In this document: positions 24,066-34,930 of the stretch, piece after piece
How the letters are laid out: every line of letters begins with the position of its first letter
Numbering within the stretch: position 1 is the first letter of the stretch
From: Lonicera japonica
Taxonomy: Eukaryota > Streptophyta > Magnoliopsida > Dipsacales > Caprifoliaceae
Reading direction: 5' to 3'
Length of the DNA stretch: 64,000 bases
Assembly: GCA_021464415.1 (NCBI GenBank)
Contig: CM038467.1
Coordinates: forward strand, 65,601,159-65,665,158
Translations under genes and position numbers: made by a program
Notes under the pieces: model-generated
The model's input: only the letters and a program-made list of their open reading frames with translations
Databases searched by the model: none
What the model was told of the DNA's origin: nothing

Positions 24066-24895
24066 AGTCTTTTGGGCCAAAAATTTGGTTGCCTCAAAGA
24101 TAACTCTGCCGGTCTACAAGAAAGGACTCAGACCGAGTAGAAATCCATCTAGCTGAGATGGTCGTATCATGCTGAGATGGTCATTTTTTGTCGAGATGGT
24201 CGTGTTGACATGTCTAAGTACTTCTAACTCTAGTATGAACAGGGACATAGTTGATCAAGCAGTGCGAACAAAGTTCTTTCCACCTATAAAGTGTTAAAGT
24301 ATTGTCCAAGTTTTATCTTTTGTAATATTTTACTATCAACCCTAAATGTGCATTATAAACCCTAATACTATATCATATATGCTACAAGGGGTTCAAAAGT
24401 TGAATTGTTATCCATAGAGCGAGGGATAGATTAGAGTAAACATCCATCTAATGCTTCATTGTAATCTTCTTTCATTTGCTTTGAGCTAATAGAAATACTC
24501 ACACGCTTACAGGGTAGATGTATAGCCGTACCAGGAGCTAAATTGGTTAGAGGAACCATCCTTCAACTACATTTTGGTCTCTTATTCATTAGATAGTAGG
24601 TTTTCTTATTTTGTGCTACAATCCCAACCCGTGGGGAAACTCAATATTTTTTGGCACCATCTATTGGAATCATCAATGAATAATGGTTTACCACTTCCTT
24701 TCCCAAAAAAACTACCAAAATAACCACTGATGCTCAAAGCAATGAACATTATGATAAGAACTACCCCAAGGAAAGTGGGGTTGAGGTCGAGTTCCAAAGA
24801 GAGGTTATGAAACATAGGCTTGAAAATCAATCCTTGATGCACCTCTTGAAGGAAGAATACAAGGAAGAAAAATCAATCCGGGGACCAGAGACTAC
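24066..24895 (+). mobile_element. 5' fragment of a Ty3/gypsy element: LTR end, primer-binding site, start of gag
   Basis: TGGCACCATCTATTGG at 24652-24667 resembles the TGGCGCC-type primer-binding site common in Tat-lineage elements, with decay. It follows an LTR-like segment. A plus-strand reading after it gives a short charged, coiled-coil-like gag start (EVEFQREVMKHRLENQS near 24790-24840), ending in a stop near 24898. No other part of this element is visible here. Confidence 0.5.
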
Positions 24896-25498
24896 TTAAT
24901 ATGTTGATATATTATTATTTCTATGTTTGGGCAATAGTGAAAAGTGAGCTTAGAGAAAAAGAAAGTGAAAAGAAAAAAAATGCGATGAAATCTCCTTGTA
25001 ATATAAAAAATGAGAAAATAAAAATTGAAAACAAAAAAAGAAGAAGAAGAAGGAAATAACCTAAATCAAGTCAAAATAAGCCCAAAATGTTAAATTTATA
25101 TCTCAATGTATTCCTTAGATATTTGAATCATTATATACCGTTCATTTTCATACCCTTACCCTGAGCCTTACATTACAACCTTAAAAATTCCTAAGGATCC
25201 TTTGCACTATATTTTAGAGGTGAAAGTGATGGAAGGGGTCCATTTATGCATTTCACTTTTCCAGTGGTTTATATCCTTTCATGAGACTCATTTTTTTTTT
25301 ATTTTTTTTTAGTGTTTTTCATATATACATGTGTGAACACCACATTTTGCAACCCTCACAAAAATCCGTTTTTCGAAAATGCTCCAGCATGTGCACCAAG
25401 TCTTGAACACTCTAGGACATTAGGGAAGGCCCGAAAGAATCATTCATGCATTGAAGAAGTCTACTAGGGAAAATTGAGGTCTTGTGTGTATGGAAATC
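24896..25498. other. Noncoding repeat-like spacer
   Basis: Purine-rich and AT-rich sequence with a GAAGAAGAAGAAGG run near 25040. No gene or element end is recognised. It borders the LTR starting at 25499. Confidence 0.4.
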
Positions 25499-27425
25499 TG
25501 TGAGAACCCGCGTTCTCGAAGCCTGAGTCCTCATGAGCGGCGATTCCGTATTGCTTTGAAAATCAGTTTTGAAAAGAATAAGAGTAGCCAGTTTGTTTTA
25601 CTAAACAAACTAAAAAGGTTTGTGTAAAAGAGACGTATTTATGGACTAAATATCCTCTTATACACAATGTATGTGAAACCAAATGATTCGAAGGTTCGGG
25701 ATTAAATTACGAATTAGGAAGGTGTTAGGGACCCAATTCGCCCTCTCGGTCTCTTGAGTAGGATATGCGCGTGTTATAATTCAGTTCTTGCATGCTATTG
25801 CTATTACTATTATTTTACAGCTTGCCTTAGAAATCGGGATTTTAGGGATGGGATGAAAACGATGTGTTTCCTAGTTCACCCATGATTTTGAAAATAAGTG
25901 TGTGTGTGTGTGTGTGATTTGGAAAAAAGAGTTTGATAATAGTAAATGCAATGAAACAAGTGATTTTGCAAAGCATTGGGCTTTTTAGAAACTGATTCAA
26001 TGTGACATGAGGTGACTTGACCGATCGTATACCATAGTCTATTGATTAAGCTGATATAGATGGCACTAGTGTTCTCATAATCGAGTATTTATCACATATA
26101 CACCACAATCTATGAGTTAGATTGGGTATATACAATTATCGATTCCTTCATATAACAATACCGCTAATTTGGGCTTTTAGAAAAAGTAACAAAGTAATAA
26201 TACTATTTTGGAATTGGATTAGGGTTTGTTATACGCCTTTGGTTTTAAATTTTTTTTTGAAAAAGGGTTTTAAAAAGCTATCGAGTGATAGAAATTATGC
26301 AAACAATAATATGAATTATAAGACTAACGAATAAATAAAAGAAGAGGGAGAAAATTATACCTGAGCCCCCTTGAAGGGAGAGAGTAAGGGTCTCTTGGTG
26401 TGTCCCATGAAATTCCTTTGATTGATGATGAAAAATATGAATGGAGGGGGAATCTATTTATAGTTGGAAAATGCTTGGAAAGCAAGAAAAGATATTGCAA
26501 CCAGGACTCTTGGAGCTTATCGCAAAGCCTTCCTACCATTGGATTATGATGATTTTTGGATATGTGTTGGGAATAGAAGTATTCTACATCTTGTCAAAAT
26601 TTGAGGTCTATCAGAGTTCGGGAAGGACTCCGTTTGCTCTGATTGCTACGAAGAGTTTGTTTCCGCGTAGGAAATATACTTGTTGTAGACAAGGTCACTT
26701 GTTTGTACAACAAGTCAAGTTAAAACCATTAGATCATGCTGATTTTTGTATATATGTTGGGAAAAGGAGTCTTATAGATCATGTCAAAATTTTAGGTTGA
26801 TCGTAGTTCGGTAAGGACTCCTTTTGCTCTGATTGGTACGAAGAGTTTGTTTTCGCGTAGGAAAGGTACTTGTTGTAGAGGAGGTTGCTTGTTTGTACAA
26901 CAAGTCAAGTTCTAACCATTGGATTTTCGACTAGAATTGTACGATAGACGAATTGATTCTTGATGCTCCCATGTCCGATAGAGTTGAAATTTTAATATGT
27001 TATTCCCCACAATAAGACCTATCTACTGACCAATTTTTAGATAATTTTAACTTCATGAAGGCCTCCATTTGATCACCCGAGATGAACTCCTAATTTTTTG
27101 AATTGTTGGAGATCCGACCGTCGGATCGAGCTTATTTTCGAATATGCTACTCCTTATGGTAATGTCTAACAACCCTCAAAGTTTGAGGATGATCAAAAAT
27201 GTATAACTCTCCTTTCACAAGTTTCCGAGAGTTTTGACGGTTTTCGATTTTGGCAATCTCTTATAATTCGCGTAACTTCTCATCCAGGCATTTTTTTGGC
27301 TTTCTCCTTTGACATGTATCACATGTACATATTATGTGTGCATCTAGGAGTGCTCGTGCGTGCATGCGTGTTCATTTCTTTGGAGATCAGGATTCTTGCG
27401 AGGGTCGCAAAATGAGGTGTTCACA
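25499..27425 (-). mobile_element. 3' LTR of the minus-strand Tat/Ogre-like element
   Basis: On the minus strand it runs from TGTGAACACC (27425) to GGTTCTCACA (25499), about 1.9 kb. It shares the end style and a GTGTTAGG-CCAATTCGCCCTCTCGGTCTCT segment with the LTRs at 31114, 41453 and 53382. A TATA box lies at 26454-26462 on the minus strand. The purine tract to its right (GGCCAAGAGGGTC read on the minus strand) shows that the internal region lies to the right, making this the 3' LTR. A (TG)n run lies at about 25893-25915. No TSD partner is in the window. Confidence 0.82.
26540..26925 (-). promoter_or_regulatory. Duplicated ~190-bp block with inverted repeats upstream of the LTR TATA box
   Basis: A segment containing TTTTGCTCTGATTG-TACGAAG, CGCGTAGGAAA, ACTTGTTGTAG and TTGTACAACAAGTCAAG occurs twice in tandem, near 26630-26720 and 26820-26910. 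ACTTGTTGT and ACAACAAGT form an inverted pair around the TTGTACAA palindrome in each copy. The TATA box is at 26454-26462 (minus). Confidence 0.6.
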
Positions 27426-27438
27426 GACCCTCTTGGCC
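27426..27438 (-). other. Polypurine tract of the Tat/Ogre-like element
   Basis: Read on the minus strand, GGCCAAGAGGGTC lies immediately before the 3' LTR start TGTGAACACC. The equivalent tract before the LTR at 53382 also ends AGAGGGTC. Confidence 0.7.
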
Positions 27439-27639
27439 TAGGTTCTTTGTGAAGCAAAGAAACTAGGTCAATCACGAGAATGCATTATTTTATGACATTC
27501 GCATAAATTATAAGTGATATTTTGAAAATAATGCTATCCAGATGATGTCATACTGTGTTGTTTATCTCTGCTGGGGATGGATGGGTAATTTCGGGAATGC
27601 TCGAGACATGCCCGGTGCTATACTGGGACTTTGTTTAGT

Positions 27640-28345
27640 TGTATTCCCTACTAGCAGGGATGGTTCGATGAAAAATTCTGATTTGAGCTTTAAGCTGATG
27701 TACTCCCATCGGTAGGGACGGTTCTGTCAACAATTTTGATTTGGGTGTTGAGCTGATGTACTCCCATCGGTAGGAACGGTTCTGTCAAAAGTTCTGATCG
27801 GGGTCTTGAGCTGGCATACTCCCATTGGTAGGGACGGTTCTGCCAACGGTTTTAATTAGGGTGTTTAGCTGGTGTACTCCCATCGGTAGGGACAGTTTTG
27901 TCAACGATTATGATTGGTAGGGACAGTTTTATCAACGATTATGATTGGGGTGTCGAGCTAATGAATTCCCATCGGTAGGGATGGTTCTGTCAATAATTTT
28001 GATTGGGTGCTCAGCTGATGCACTCCCATCGGTAGGAACGGTTATGTCAACGATTCTGATTGAGTGTTGAGCTGTTGTACTCCCATCGGTAGGGATGGTT
28101 CTATCAACAATTCTGATTGAGTGTTGAGCTGGTGTACTCCAATCGGTAGGGACGGTTCTATCAATGATTCTGATTAAGTGTTGAGCTAGTGTACTCTAAT
28201 CGGTAAAGACGGTTCTGTCAATGATTCTTATTAAGTGTTAAGCTAGTGTACTCCCATCGATAAGGACGGTTCTGTCAACGATTTTGATTGGGGTGTTGAG
28301 ATGATGTACTCCCATCGATAGGGACGGTTCTGTTACCAATTCTGA
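27640..28345. repeat. 3' UTR satellite: about 12 units of ~58 bp
   Basis: The repeat core is TACTCCCATCGGTAGGGACG followed by GTTCTGTCAACRATTYTGATT and GTGTTGAGCT. The period is about 58 bp, with one truncated unit near 27918. It sits between the 3' LTR/PPT and the integrase end, the place where Ogre/Tat-lineage elements are known to carry variable tandem repeats. It is not coding and not CRISPR. Confidence 0.9.
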
Positions 28346-28369
28346 TTCGGTTAGCTTGAAAGGGTTAGG

Positions 28370-28765
28370 GCTGGTGGTCTAGTGGGGATATGATGGTTAA
28401 TGGTTTACTAGAGACAATGCTTTGGTTTGAGAGATTACAACAAATGGTCTGCTGAGGATATTGCTTTGTCTTGATTGGGGATCCACTGGGGATATGATGA
28501 TTCATGGTCTGCTGAAGACATTGTTCTGGTTAGGGAAGGTTGGTGATCTACTGAGGATATGATGGCTGATGGTCTACTGAGGAAATGAGAATTCCTACTA
28601 GCTAGGATAAAGGTAGAGGGTTATAGATCTGCTAGGGATATGATGATTGATGGTTTGCTGAGGATATGATGAATCCTACTTGCTAAGATAAATGCTGAAG
28701 GTTGGAGATCTACTGGGGATATGATGATGCAAGGTTGAGATGTGGGGGATTGATGACATGCTGAG
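28370..28765. repeat. Second 3' UTR tandem repeat family
   Basis: Imperfect units of about 60-70 bp contain GATCTACTGGGGATATGATG and GGTCTGCTGAGGA. The family is unrelated in sequence to the adjacent 58-bp repeat. Confidence 0.75.
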
Positions 28766-30440
28766 GTGATGAAGGTTGATGATTTGCTGAAGAGGTGAGA
28801 GTCTCTGAGCAGATATAGAGAGATAGAGATAGAAAGTTCTGGTGTGATATTTTTTTTTGGAAAAAAATAAGAACTTTTGGTTGGCTTCTTTTTTCCTTGA
28901 GAAAATATCGAGTTACGTTCTCTCGATTCTAGAACCTCATGTATGATTTTTGGACTTTGCCTCTTACTTTACTTCCGTGGCATTTTTCTCATGTCACTAG
29001 GGTATGATTCTGCTTATTATTTTCTGACTTCGTGAGAGGAGAATTTTTTTGTGTGCCTACATCGTTTTCTGTTTTTCAATGCCCTTATTCCTCCTTGATT
29101 GTTTGAAAGCTTTTTGATGCAACTTACTAATTTTTTTTTTCTTTTTTGCATGGTCAGCAGCCTTCTTTACCCAAGACGTAGCCCTGGGCTTTTTAGCCTA
29201 GCTGTCACTCTTGGTGTGGCTCTCGCTTCCATCTTTTGCCTTTTCTATTTTTCACAATATTATTTTCTTTTGGCACTGTGGGATTTATCCTCTTTTCTAC
29301 TCTTTCAATTTTTTCTTTTACCCACTTTTGTTATTTCTCATTTTGTCAAGTTTTCTTGAGCATCATCATCTTTGCGATTTGAGAATGTTTGCTTTAGAAG
29401 TTCGCTTTTGACATTGTCGTGTTGTGTTTGTGATTTTCAGTCCGAGAACTTTTGGAAGCGTATCTTAAAGACTTCTTATGAGAGAAGAAGCTAGGCCAAA
29501 AGCTCTTTTTGTGGGGTTTGTTCCTTATATATTAGTTGTAAGATTTTCTCATTCCAATCTTTCTCACTCTAACATTCTTTTATATCTCTTCAAAGGGGGC
29601 TTTTTTTGATTTTGAAGATGGCTTAAGTTTGCCTGTAGAAAGGGCTTTGGATTTGCCTATAAAAAAGGCTTCGATACGTGGAAAGGGTTTGGAATTGCCT
29701 ATGAAAGATGCTTGGATTTTCCTGTAGAAAGGGCTAGTGAGGTGATTCGACTCTCAGGGAGTGATTTGCCCCTCTGGGAGGACTTTTGAAGTGATTAGAA
29801 TCTCGGGAAGGATTTGTGATGTGATTTGCCTCTATAGGAGGGATTTGTGATGATTGAGAATGCGTTATTAGCGTTGTGCAAGCGATGTGACTAATCATCC
29901 GCGGTATACATCGGGATGCGGTGGTGAAGCCTGTCTGGCAGGTCATGGAGCTCGATGCATTATATAAACGCTCATGCCATGATTTCTTAAATTTGAAGTA
30001 TTCGCATACTTCTTAAATCATTGCACCATCGTTTTGCTTTTAAAAAGGTCGTGAATCTTAAGTTGCTTGATTTATGAAGTATGTTACGCTACTCGAAAAT
30101 GCATGCAATGCTAACTCTTTTTCGAGAATATGTCAACTTATTTGAGAAAGTATCATTTATCATTTTGTCTTACAGACAAAAGCAGATCTTCTGTCTTTTG
30201 GACAAATAGTGTCCTTTTGTCTAGCAGACAAAAGGTTATGTCCCTTAGGTCACTCATTTTTCCATTCCTCCCATTCATTTTGTTTTGCTAAAAAAAGTAG
30301 GGTTTATTTTATTTTTATGAAAATTAGACCGGGCCTAAAGTCACTTCTCAGGTTGCCTATATTCCCCTTGTTCTAATATCTCAAATCTTGGTTGTGGGGC
30401 TCAGGTCTACGTAGTTCTTGGGGAGGCCGACTTAGGTCCT
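28766..30440 (-). mobile_element. Remaining 3' UTR of the Tat/Ogre-like element
   Basis: Noncoding sequence between the repeats and the integrase stop. A third small repeat lies at about 29610-29740, four units of roughly 35 bp with TTGCCTRTARAAAGGGCTTT. A hydrophobic open frame at 29099-29359 is a T-rich chance ORF. Hairpins at 30163-30235 are listed separately. Confidence 0.6.
30163..30235. repeat. Hairpin dyads built on TTTTGTCT/AGACAAAA
   Basis: TTTTGTCT (30163-30170) pairs with AGACAAAA (30174-30181). CCTTTTGTCT (30213-30222) pairs with AGACAAAAGG (30226-30235), a perfect 10-bp stem with a 3-base loop. A weaker copy lies between them. The position is just after the pol stop codon of the minus-strand element. 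Confidence 0.7.
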
Positions 30441-31108
30441 TTATTGATAATATTTCTTCAAATAGTCTAGATTAACCGGAGAATGGAACTGTTGTCCATC
30501 TATATCTGTGAGTATGACTGCTCCCCCGGAAAGGATTTCTTTAACAATGTATGGCCCAGTCTATTTCTGTGCGAATTTACCTCTCGGATCTCTAGCTGAT
30601 TCCCTGATTTATTTTAGCACTAAATCATTTATTTGTATTTCTCTTGCTTTCACTCTCTGATTAAATGCTCTAACGACTCTTTTTGATATCCCTGTTGATG
30701 ATAGGCCGCTTTTAGTCGTTTTTCATCGAGTAGTGCCAGTTCCTCATAACTGCTTTGGACCTAGTCTAATCCAGACACCGAACTCTCCAGTATTACCCTT
30801 AGTGAAGGAATTTCCATTTCAACCGATAGTACTTCTTCCATCCCATATGTTAACGAGAACGGTGTTGCGTTTGTAGACACCCTCTCGGTAGTGCGGTATC
30901 CCCATAATGCGTAAGGTAGTTTATCGGCCCAGTCTCGCCTACTTTTTACCATTTTACTGATCATATTCTTCAGGTTCTTATTTGCTACCTCTACCGCGCC
31001 ATTGGTCTGGGGTTTGTAGGGGGACGATTCGTGTTTATGTATCCCATATTCTTCCATTGTATCATTGGCTTCTCCCTCAAAGTGAGTTCCGTTATCTGAC
31101 ACTATTTC
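30441..31108 (-). pseudogene. Integrase, C-terminal part (Tat/Ogre-like, copy 1)
   Basis: The minus-strand reading opens with EIVSDNGTHFEGEA, carrying the second catalytic Asp. It continues with SSPYKPQTNGAVEVANKNLK, carrying the catalytic Glu, and LPYALWGYRT. After a frameshift come KARDPRGKF-like and FHSPVNLDYLKKYYQ residues, then the stop at 30441. Internal stops near 30600-30660 make it dead. A solo LTR (31114-32312) separates it from the rest of the enzyme at 32313 onward. Confidence 0.88.
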
Positions 31109-31113
31109 ATGCT

Positions 31114-32312
31114 GTGAACACCCCAATCCACGACTCTCGTGTGAATACTGGTTTTCTCATAAAACAGGCATATTGCATTTAGCCCTGGGTCATCATGCAT
31201 ATAGAAGACTGTTAGGAAAAACTCCAATTTCGGACCCGTTGGGAGTCTGATATCACCATTGTTGTCTCTTCGGACTCGTTAGAAAAATCGAGTTTTTTCT
31301 AGGGTTTCTGTGCATTTTTGTGAGCCAACCGCAGCCCCCAACCGCACGTACCAACCGCAGCCCCCAACTGCACGCTCCAACCACACACTCCAGCCACATG
31401 TACCAACCGCACGCCCTAGCCCACGCCCTGTGGCTACCCCCTACGGCTGGCTTCTTTTAGAGCGTTTTTGGCAAAAATTTTGCTATAAATAGGACCCTTG
31501 GGCTCTCATTTGGGATCATCAACACTCAATAGTGTTTTTAGTAAGTAGAAGCTCTGTCAAAATTATTAGAGAGTCATTTTAAAGAAATTTTAGAGAGAAA
31601 GTTTTAGAGAGAGAATTTTTAGAGAGAGAAAGCTCTAGAGAGAGAAATGAGCAATCAAGGCAAGGTTCTTAGTTCTTCCTTAAACGCATCAGGTACGTCT
31701 TTCTACCACTCTACTAATTTCAATATTACATCTAAATACAAGTTTTAATACAGAAAATTAGATAACTTGCAAATAAGTTCACTGTTTTCAAAATAAATCC
31801 TTTCTAAACTTTACAAGAAAACTAAAACCGTTTTGACACGTTTTCAAAACAAAACAAAAATATAAAAATAGTTTCCAAAAGAATGGAACTACGAGACTCT
31901 GATTTCATTCTATGAATGAATACGTAGGCACTCGCAAAGCTCGAGTCTGATTTCAAAATACAATTTTAAACTGAATTTATCCGGAAAGGAATATTCTAAG
32001 AACTATTCAAACTACTTGCAAGATATCTAAAATAGAAATCTAATACATGATCCATTAAGAGACCGAAAGGGCGAATTGTGTGCCTAACACCTTCCCAATT
32101 CATAACGTAGTTCTCGAACCTTGGCAAAGTATATTTTAAACTCTGGTTTCAAACGTATGAAAGATAGTTCGTTTTTGAATGATACTTCGTATGATCTTTT
32201 GTTTATTTTCTCGTAAAACAAACTGGCGACTTTACAAAGCATGTTTCCCTTCAAAACAAAGAAAACCGAGAACATGAGGATGCCTCTCGGGTCGGGGGTC
32301 CGGATTCTCACA
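31114..32312 (+). mobile_element. Solo LTR A (copy 1), inserted in integrase, TSD CATGC
   Basis: It runs from TGTGAACACCCC to GGATTCTCACA and is 1199 bp, with perfect target duplications CATGC at 31109-31113 and 32313-32317. Removing it with one TSD copy rejoins the integrase codons across the site in frame. Plus orientation is shown by the TATA box TATAAATAG at 31484-31492, a GA-rich leader and the LTR end. The same LTR at the same junction is found in copy 2, at 53382-54559. Confidence 0.95.
31325..31492 (+). promoter_or_regulatory. LTR A promoter (copy 1): CCAACCGCA/CCGCACG repeats and TATA box
   Basis: Repeats of CCAACCGCA, CCCCCAAC and CCGCACG fill 31325-31450, upstream of TATAAATAG at 31484-31492. 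In copy 2 the corresponding zone holds the 16-bp palindrome CCAACCGTACGGTTGG, so this part of the LTR has diverged more than its flanks. Confidence 0.6.
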
Positions 32313-33550
32313 CATGCGGTACCCCATATCTGCAAATAATGTTCCTTCAGATAAACCATGCCACTTTCTTGGCATCGAGTTTCGCATATAATTCTGCTTC
32401 TACCCATTTTGTGAAATAGTTGATTGCTGCTAGTATGTATTCGTGCCCGTTGCTTATGGCCGGTGATATTTTCCCAATGGCATCTATTCCCCAAACTGAA
32501 AAGGGTCAGGGGGCTGTCATAGTGTACAACTCTTTTAGAGGGAGTTTCTTAGATTTTACATGAACCTGGCACATGTGGCATCTTCTAACATGGTCATTAT
32601 AGTCTTGCTGCATGGTGGTTCAGTAATACCCTTGTCGGACTATTTTGCGGGCTAGGGTGTGTCCACTCATGTGGGGTCCGCATTCTCCCCTGTGTATCTT
32701 GTCTATAACTAGTTGGAACTCTTCTTGTTTTAGGCATCTGAGATGTATCCCGTTGTGACTTCTTCTGTACAATTTTTTCTAACAAATAATGAATTGAGTG
32801 GCCAATCTTCGAAGTGCTACTCGAATTTTCTTGTCAGTACCTTTAGGGTGTTTTCGTTCCCTTAAAATTCTCCAGATGTCATAATACTAGGTTGACTGGT
32901 CCACCACCTTTTTCTCTTTGCATTCGAGGACGAGGCAATAAGCAGGAATTTCCCTTTGTTTAATGGCTATATGTACAGTTTGCATATCTTCGGGAATTTT
33001 TATCATTGATGCCAGAGTTGCTAGTGCATCAGCAAAATTATTCTGGCAACGAGGGACATGATGGAACCTAACCCTTTCGAACTTGTTTGCCACCTCATGC
33101 AATTGGTCTAAGTAAGGGATGAGTTTCTCTTCTTTGATCTTCCATTTTTGGAGTATCTAATGAATGATTAGGGCCGAATCTCCAAATACCTGTATCTTTG
33201 TTATCCCCTTCTCAAGTGTGATTTCTTACCCCCACGATGCAAGCTTCGTAGTCAGCAGTATTATTGGTGCAATCGAATTGGAGCCGAAAGGACAATGGCG
33301 AGTGAACTTGATCAGGTGAGATTAATAGGATTCCTATCCCATAACCTTTTTTGTTTGCAGCCCCGTCGAAATATAACTTCCATTCACCCTCTGTATCTGT
33401 GACCATAACCATTTCATCTGGAAATTTGGATTCTTCCTCTCCTTCCCTTTCTAACATAGGGTTACATGCCAAGAAATCTACGATAATCTGCCATTTAATC
33501 GCCTTCTGAGTGACGTAAGTGATATCAAACTCCGATAGTAAGAACACCTA
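32313..33550 (-). pseudogene. Tat/Ogre-like pol, copy 1: additional RNase H and integrase N-terminal part
   Basis: Minus-strand order from right to left: the additional RNase H typical of the Tat lineage (WKLYFDGAANKKGYGIG, then CTNNTADYEAC, then NNFADALATLASM); a linker; the integrase zinc-finger region (PHMSGHTLARKIVRQGYY, C-H-M-C near 32590); and the start of the catalytic core (WGIDAIGKI near 32480, first Asp), up to the CATGC insertion site. Several stops (for example near 32410 and 32620) and frame breaks make it inactive. RNase H removes RNA from the hybrid; integrase inserts the DNA copy. Confidence 0.88.
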
Positions 33551-34930
33551 TTTGGCCATGCGGTTAGTCAACACCAGTTTTTCGAATAAGTACTTCAGCG
33601 GGTTAAGTCGGGCTATAAGAGTGACCGAAAACACAAGCATATAGTGGCACAATTTATGAGTGGACTAGATTAAGGCTGCACATGATCTCTCAAGAGGCGA
33701 GTAATTCCTTTCATAAGGTGATAACTTCTTGCTGATGTAATAAATCGCCTACTCTCTCTGACTCTAGGCTATGTGTTGGGCCAACATGGCCCACGCGGCA
33801 GTTTCATTTACCGTGAGGTATAGTAATAACGGAATTCCTGGCTGTGGCGGGCTGAGGATCAGTGAATTTGACAAATACTCTTTGATCGTATCGAATGCTG
33901 CCTGAAATTGTTCATTCCATTGATCATCCGACGACTTTTGTAACAATTTAAATATAGGTTCGCACTTTTGTGTGAGTTGGGATATGAACCAGTTGATATA
34001 TTGTAGCTTACCCAAGAACCCTCTGATTTCTTTCTTGGAGCGTACGTGGCATGGGCATTTCTCTGATTGCCTTTATTTTAGCGGGATTTTCCTTGATTTC
34101 CTTCTTACTAACAACATACCCCAACAGCTTACCTCTGGTTATCCCAAATGCACATTTTTGTGGGTTTAGTTTCATTTGGAACTGCCTGAGCCTGTCGAAG
34201 AAGGCTGTAAGGGTGGGGAGATGTCCTTCTCTTTCTTTAGACTTGATAATCATGTTATCTACATAAACCTCTACTTCCTTGTGGATCATGTCGTGGAACA
34301 GTGTGTTGTTGCAGCCCGTTGGTATGTTGCCCCAGCATTCTTCAACCCAAATGGCATAATTGTATAATAATAAGTTTCCCATGGCGTTATGAAGGCAGTC
34401 TTATCCTAGTGATCGGGGTGCATCTTTATCTGATTATAATTAGCAAACCCATCAAGAAACGACTTTAGAGCATGGTTAGCAGTATTATCCACAATCAGAT
34501 CAATGTTGGGTAATGGTAAATCATCTTTTGGGCAGGCTTTGTTGAGATCCCTGTAATCGACACATAACCTCACTTTGACATTTGGCTTTGGCATGGGTAC
34601 TATATTAGCTAACCATGTTGGGTAATCTACCACTCGGATGAACCCTACCTTTAGTTGCTTTTCAACCTCTTTTTTAACCTTTAATGACCACTCTAGTATC
34701 AATTTCTTGAGTTTCTGTTTAACTGGCTTGCACTCCGGCTTAGTGTGGATTTCATGCATCACTATATATGTACTCAACCCAGGCATATCGGCGTAACACC
34801 AGGCAAATACGTCAACATATTCCTTCAATAATTCATGCAAGTCTTTACCCTCAGCTTTACTCAATTCAGCCCCGATTTTCACTATCTTCCTATCGTCATC
34901 GGTCCCTAGGTTAACTATAAAAGTTTCACC
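33551..34930 (-). pseudogene. Tat/Ogre-like pol, copy 1: reverse transcriptase and RNase H
   Basis: The RT reading starts near 34880 (SKAEGKDLHELLKEYVDVFAW) and continues with VGFIRVVDYPTWLANIVPMP, VDYRDLNKACPKDDLPLPNI and the first catalytic region FLDGFANYNQIKMH. A stop replaces Gln just after this (DH*DKTAF, near 34410). The second catalytic box reads YVDNMIIKS instead of the usual YVDD. RNase H follows with YISKKLSPYERNYSPLERSC-type residues near 33650-33730. Frameshifts and the changed Asp mean it cannot work. The same YVDN change is present in copy 2. Confidence 0.9.

Noticed and set aside
27640..28345. Regularly spaced repeats that look like a CRISPR array
   Set aside because: The whole 58-bp unit is repeated with no unique spacers, it lies in a plant retroelement 3' UTR, and there are no cas genes.
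29099..29411. Hydrophobic ORFs that could be membrane proteins
   Set aside because: The T-rich sequence gives Phe and Leu codons by chance; they overlap each other in two frames and lie in a retroelement 3' UTR.
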